From Alphaproteobacteria bacterium (lineage in GTDB: Bacteria; Pseudomonadota; Alphaproteobacteria; SP197), in contig JAJEBJ010000274.1 in assembly GCA_022822575.1 (NCBI GenBank), forward strand, positions 1-6,904: 6,904 bases of DNA, given 5' to 3'. A model generated the notes under the pieces. That model was not told the DNA's origin and searched no databases. It saw only the letters and a program-made list of their open reading frames with translations. The translations under genes and the position numbers were made by a program. Below, in pieces: positions 6,477 to 6,904 of the stretch; position 1 is the stretch's first letter, and each line of letters starts with the position of its first letter.

Positions 6477-6904
6477 GGTCCGAAGTCGTCATCATCGGCA
6501 ACGAGCTGGACGCGCTTGTTGCTGCGTTGCGTCTGCTGGAACTCGGCCATTCGGTACGGCTTCTCTCTGCAGGACGGGGATCGCTGCACTATGCGCCGGG
6601 TGGCATCCACGTACTCGGTTACGCACCCTGCGCCGACGGGTTCGACGTCGATTGCGGCGTTCTCTCGTCGCCCGGCGACGGCATGCCGGACCTCCACGCA
6701 CGGCATCCATATCGCATTGCCGGCGAAACGGTGATCCAGAACGCACTGGAGTGGTTTTTTTCCACAACCGACGGGCTCGACACCGGATTCAACCGTAGCG
6801 GCTGCAATGTTCAGACTCTCACCCCCGCCGGTCTCGGCGTTCCCACGTACGGACCGACCCCTTCACAGGCGCTCGTGGCGGCGATTGACGGACGAGGAGT
6901 CGCC
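6473..6904 (+). CDS. glpB: GlpB-like anaerobic glycerol-3-phosphate dehydrogenase subunit B (cut by window end)
   Basis: The first 144 codons are present and the frame is still open at the window edge; E. coli GlpB is about 419 residues. GlpB is the flavin-containing partner that links GlpA to the membrane-associated iron-sulfur subunit GlpC. Resemblance to E. coli GlpB, from memory, includes the opening VVIIG, then GRGSLHYAPGGIHVLG (34-49, versus GQSALHFSSGSLDLL), HPYRIAG (78-84, versus HPYSLLG), and TPAGLGVPTY (117-126, versus TPLGTLRSTW). The expected GxGxxG dinucleotide motif is replaced by GNELDA at residues 9-14, so only the first glycine remains. Its ATG overlaps the GlpA stop as ATGA, implying coupled translation and equal amounts of the two subunits. 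A glpC-like gene, and perhaps the missing transporter ATPase, would be expected just beyond the window. Confidence 0.82.
   Translation, partial: MRSEVVIIGNELDALVAALRLLELGHSVRLLSAGRGSLHYAPGGIHVLGYAPCADGFDVDCGVLSSPGDGMPDLHARHPYRIAGETVIQNALEWFFSTTDGLDTGFNRSGCNVQTLTPAGLGVPTYGPTPSQALVAAIDGRGVA

Noticed and set aside
6754..6760. A run of seven T within the GlpB-like gene, a possible slippage or frameshift site
   Set aside because: The zero frame continues with GlpB-like sequence afterwards (TPAGLGVPTY), and no stimulatory structure or alternative frame was evident. A single homopolymer is weak evidence.

Overview
The window is GC-rich throughout and encodes proteobacterial-type proteins: a DeoR/GlpR-like regulator, a ProX/OpuAC-type binding protein, a double-length ProW-type permease, and GlpA/GlpB homologues. 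I think an alphaproteobacterium or a relative is likely. This rests on gene style and base composition only, because no rRNA or other taxonomic marker is present.

Layout. Positions 1-677 hold no intact gene. The plus strand at about 100-424 carries what looks like a decayed MazF/PemK-family toxin gene. Its last 57 codons (251-424) are open and family-like, while the N-terminal part is scattered over other frames. Positions 678-1508 (minus) encode a DeoR/GlpR-family repressor. A divergent regulatory region follows, with an imperfect 33-bp palindrome (1544-1576) lying on top of a good sigma70-like promoter. An operon then runs on the plus strand: a secreted substrate-binding protein (1643-2614), a 276-base gap with a perfect 10-bp-stem hairpin (2658-2681), a tandem two-domain permease (2891-4906), a GlpA-like FAD/[2Fe-2S] oxidoreductase (4908-6476), and the start of a GlpB-like subunit (6473 to the window end). 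The last three genes are separated by one base and by a 4-base ATGA overlap, so they are probably translationally coupled.

How they may work together. The binding protein and permease look like a quaternary-amine (glycine-betaine/choline class) ABC importer, but no ATPase gene is seen in this window. The enzyme subunits resemble the anaerobic sn-glycerol-3-phosphate dehydrogenase (GlpABC), which feeds electrons into the quinone pool. A DeoR repressor next to them suggests induction by a phosphorylated or glycerol-like metabolite. The simplest reading is an uptake-and-oxidation module for one organic solute. GlpA differs from the E. coli enzyme at conserved substrate-side motifs and GlpB has lost the usual glycine-rich nucleotide-binding motif, so the substrate and electron route may not be those of classical GlpABC. 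The substrate cannot be read from the sequence.
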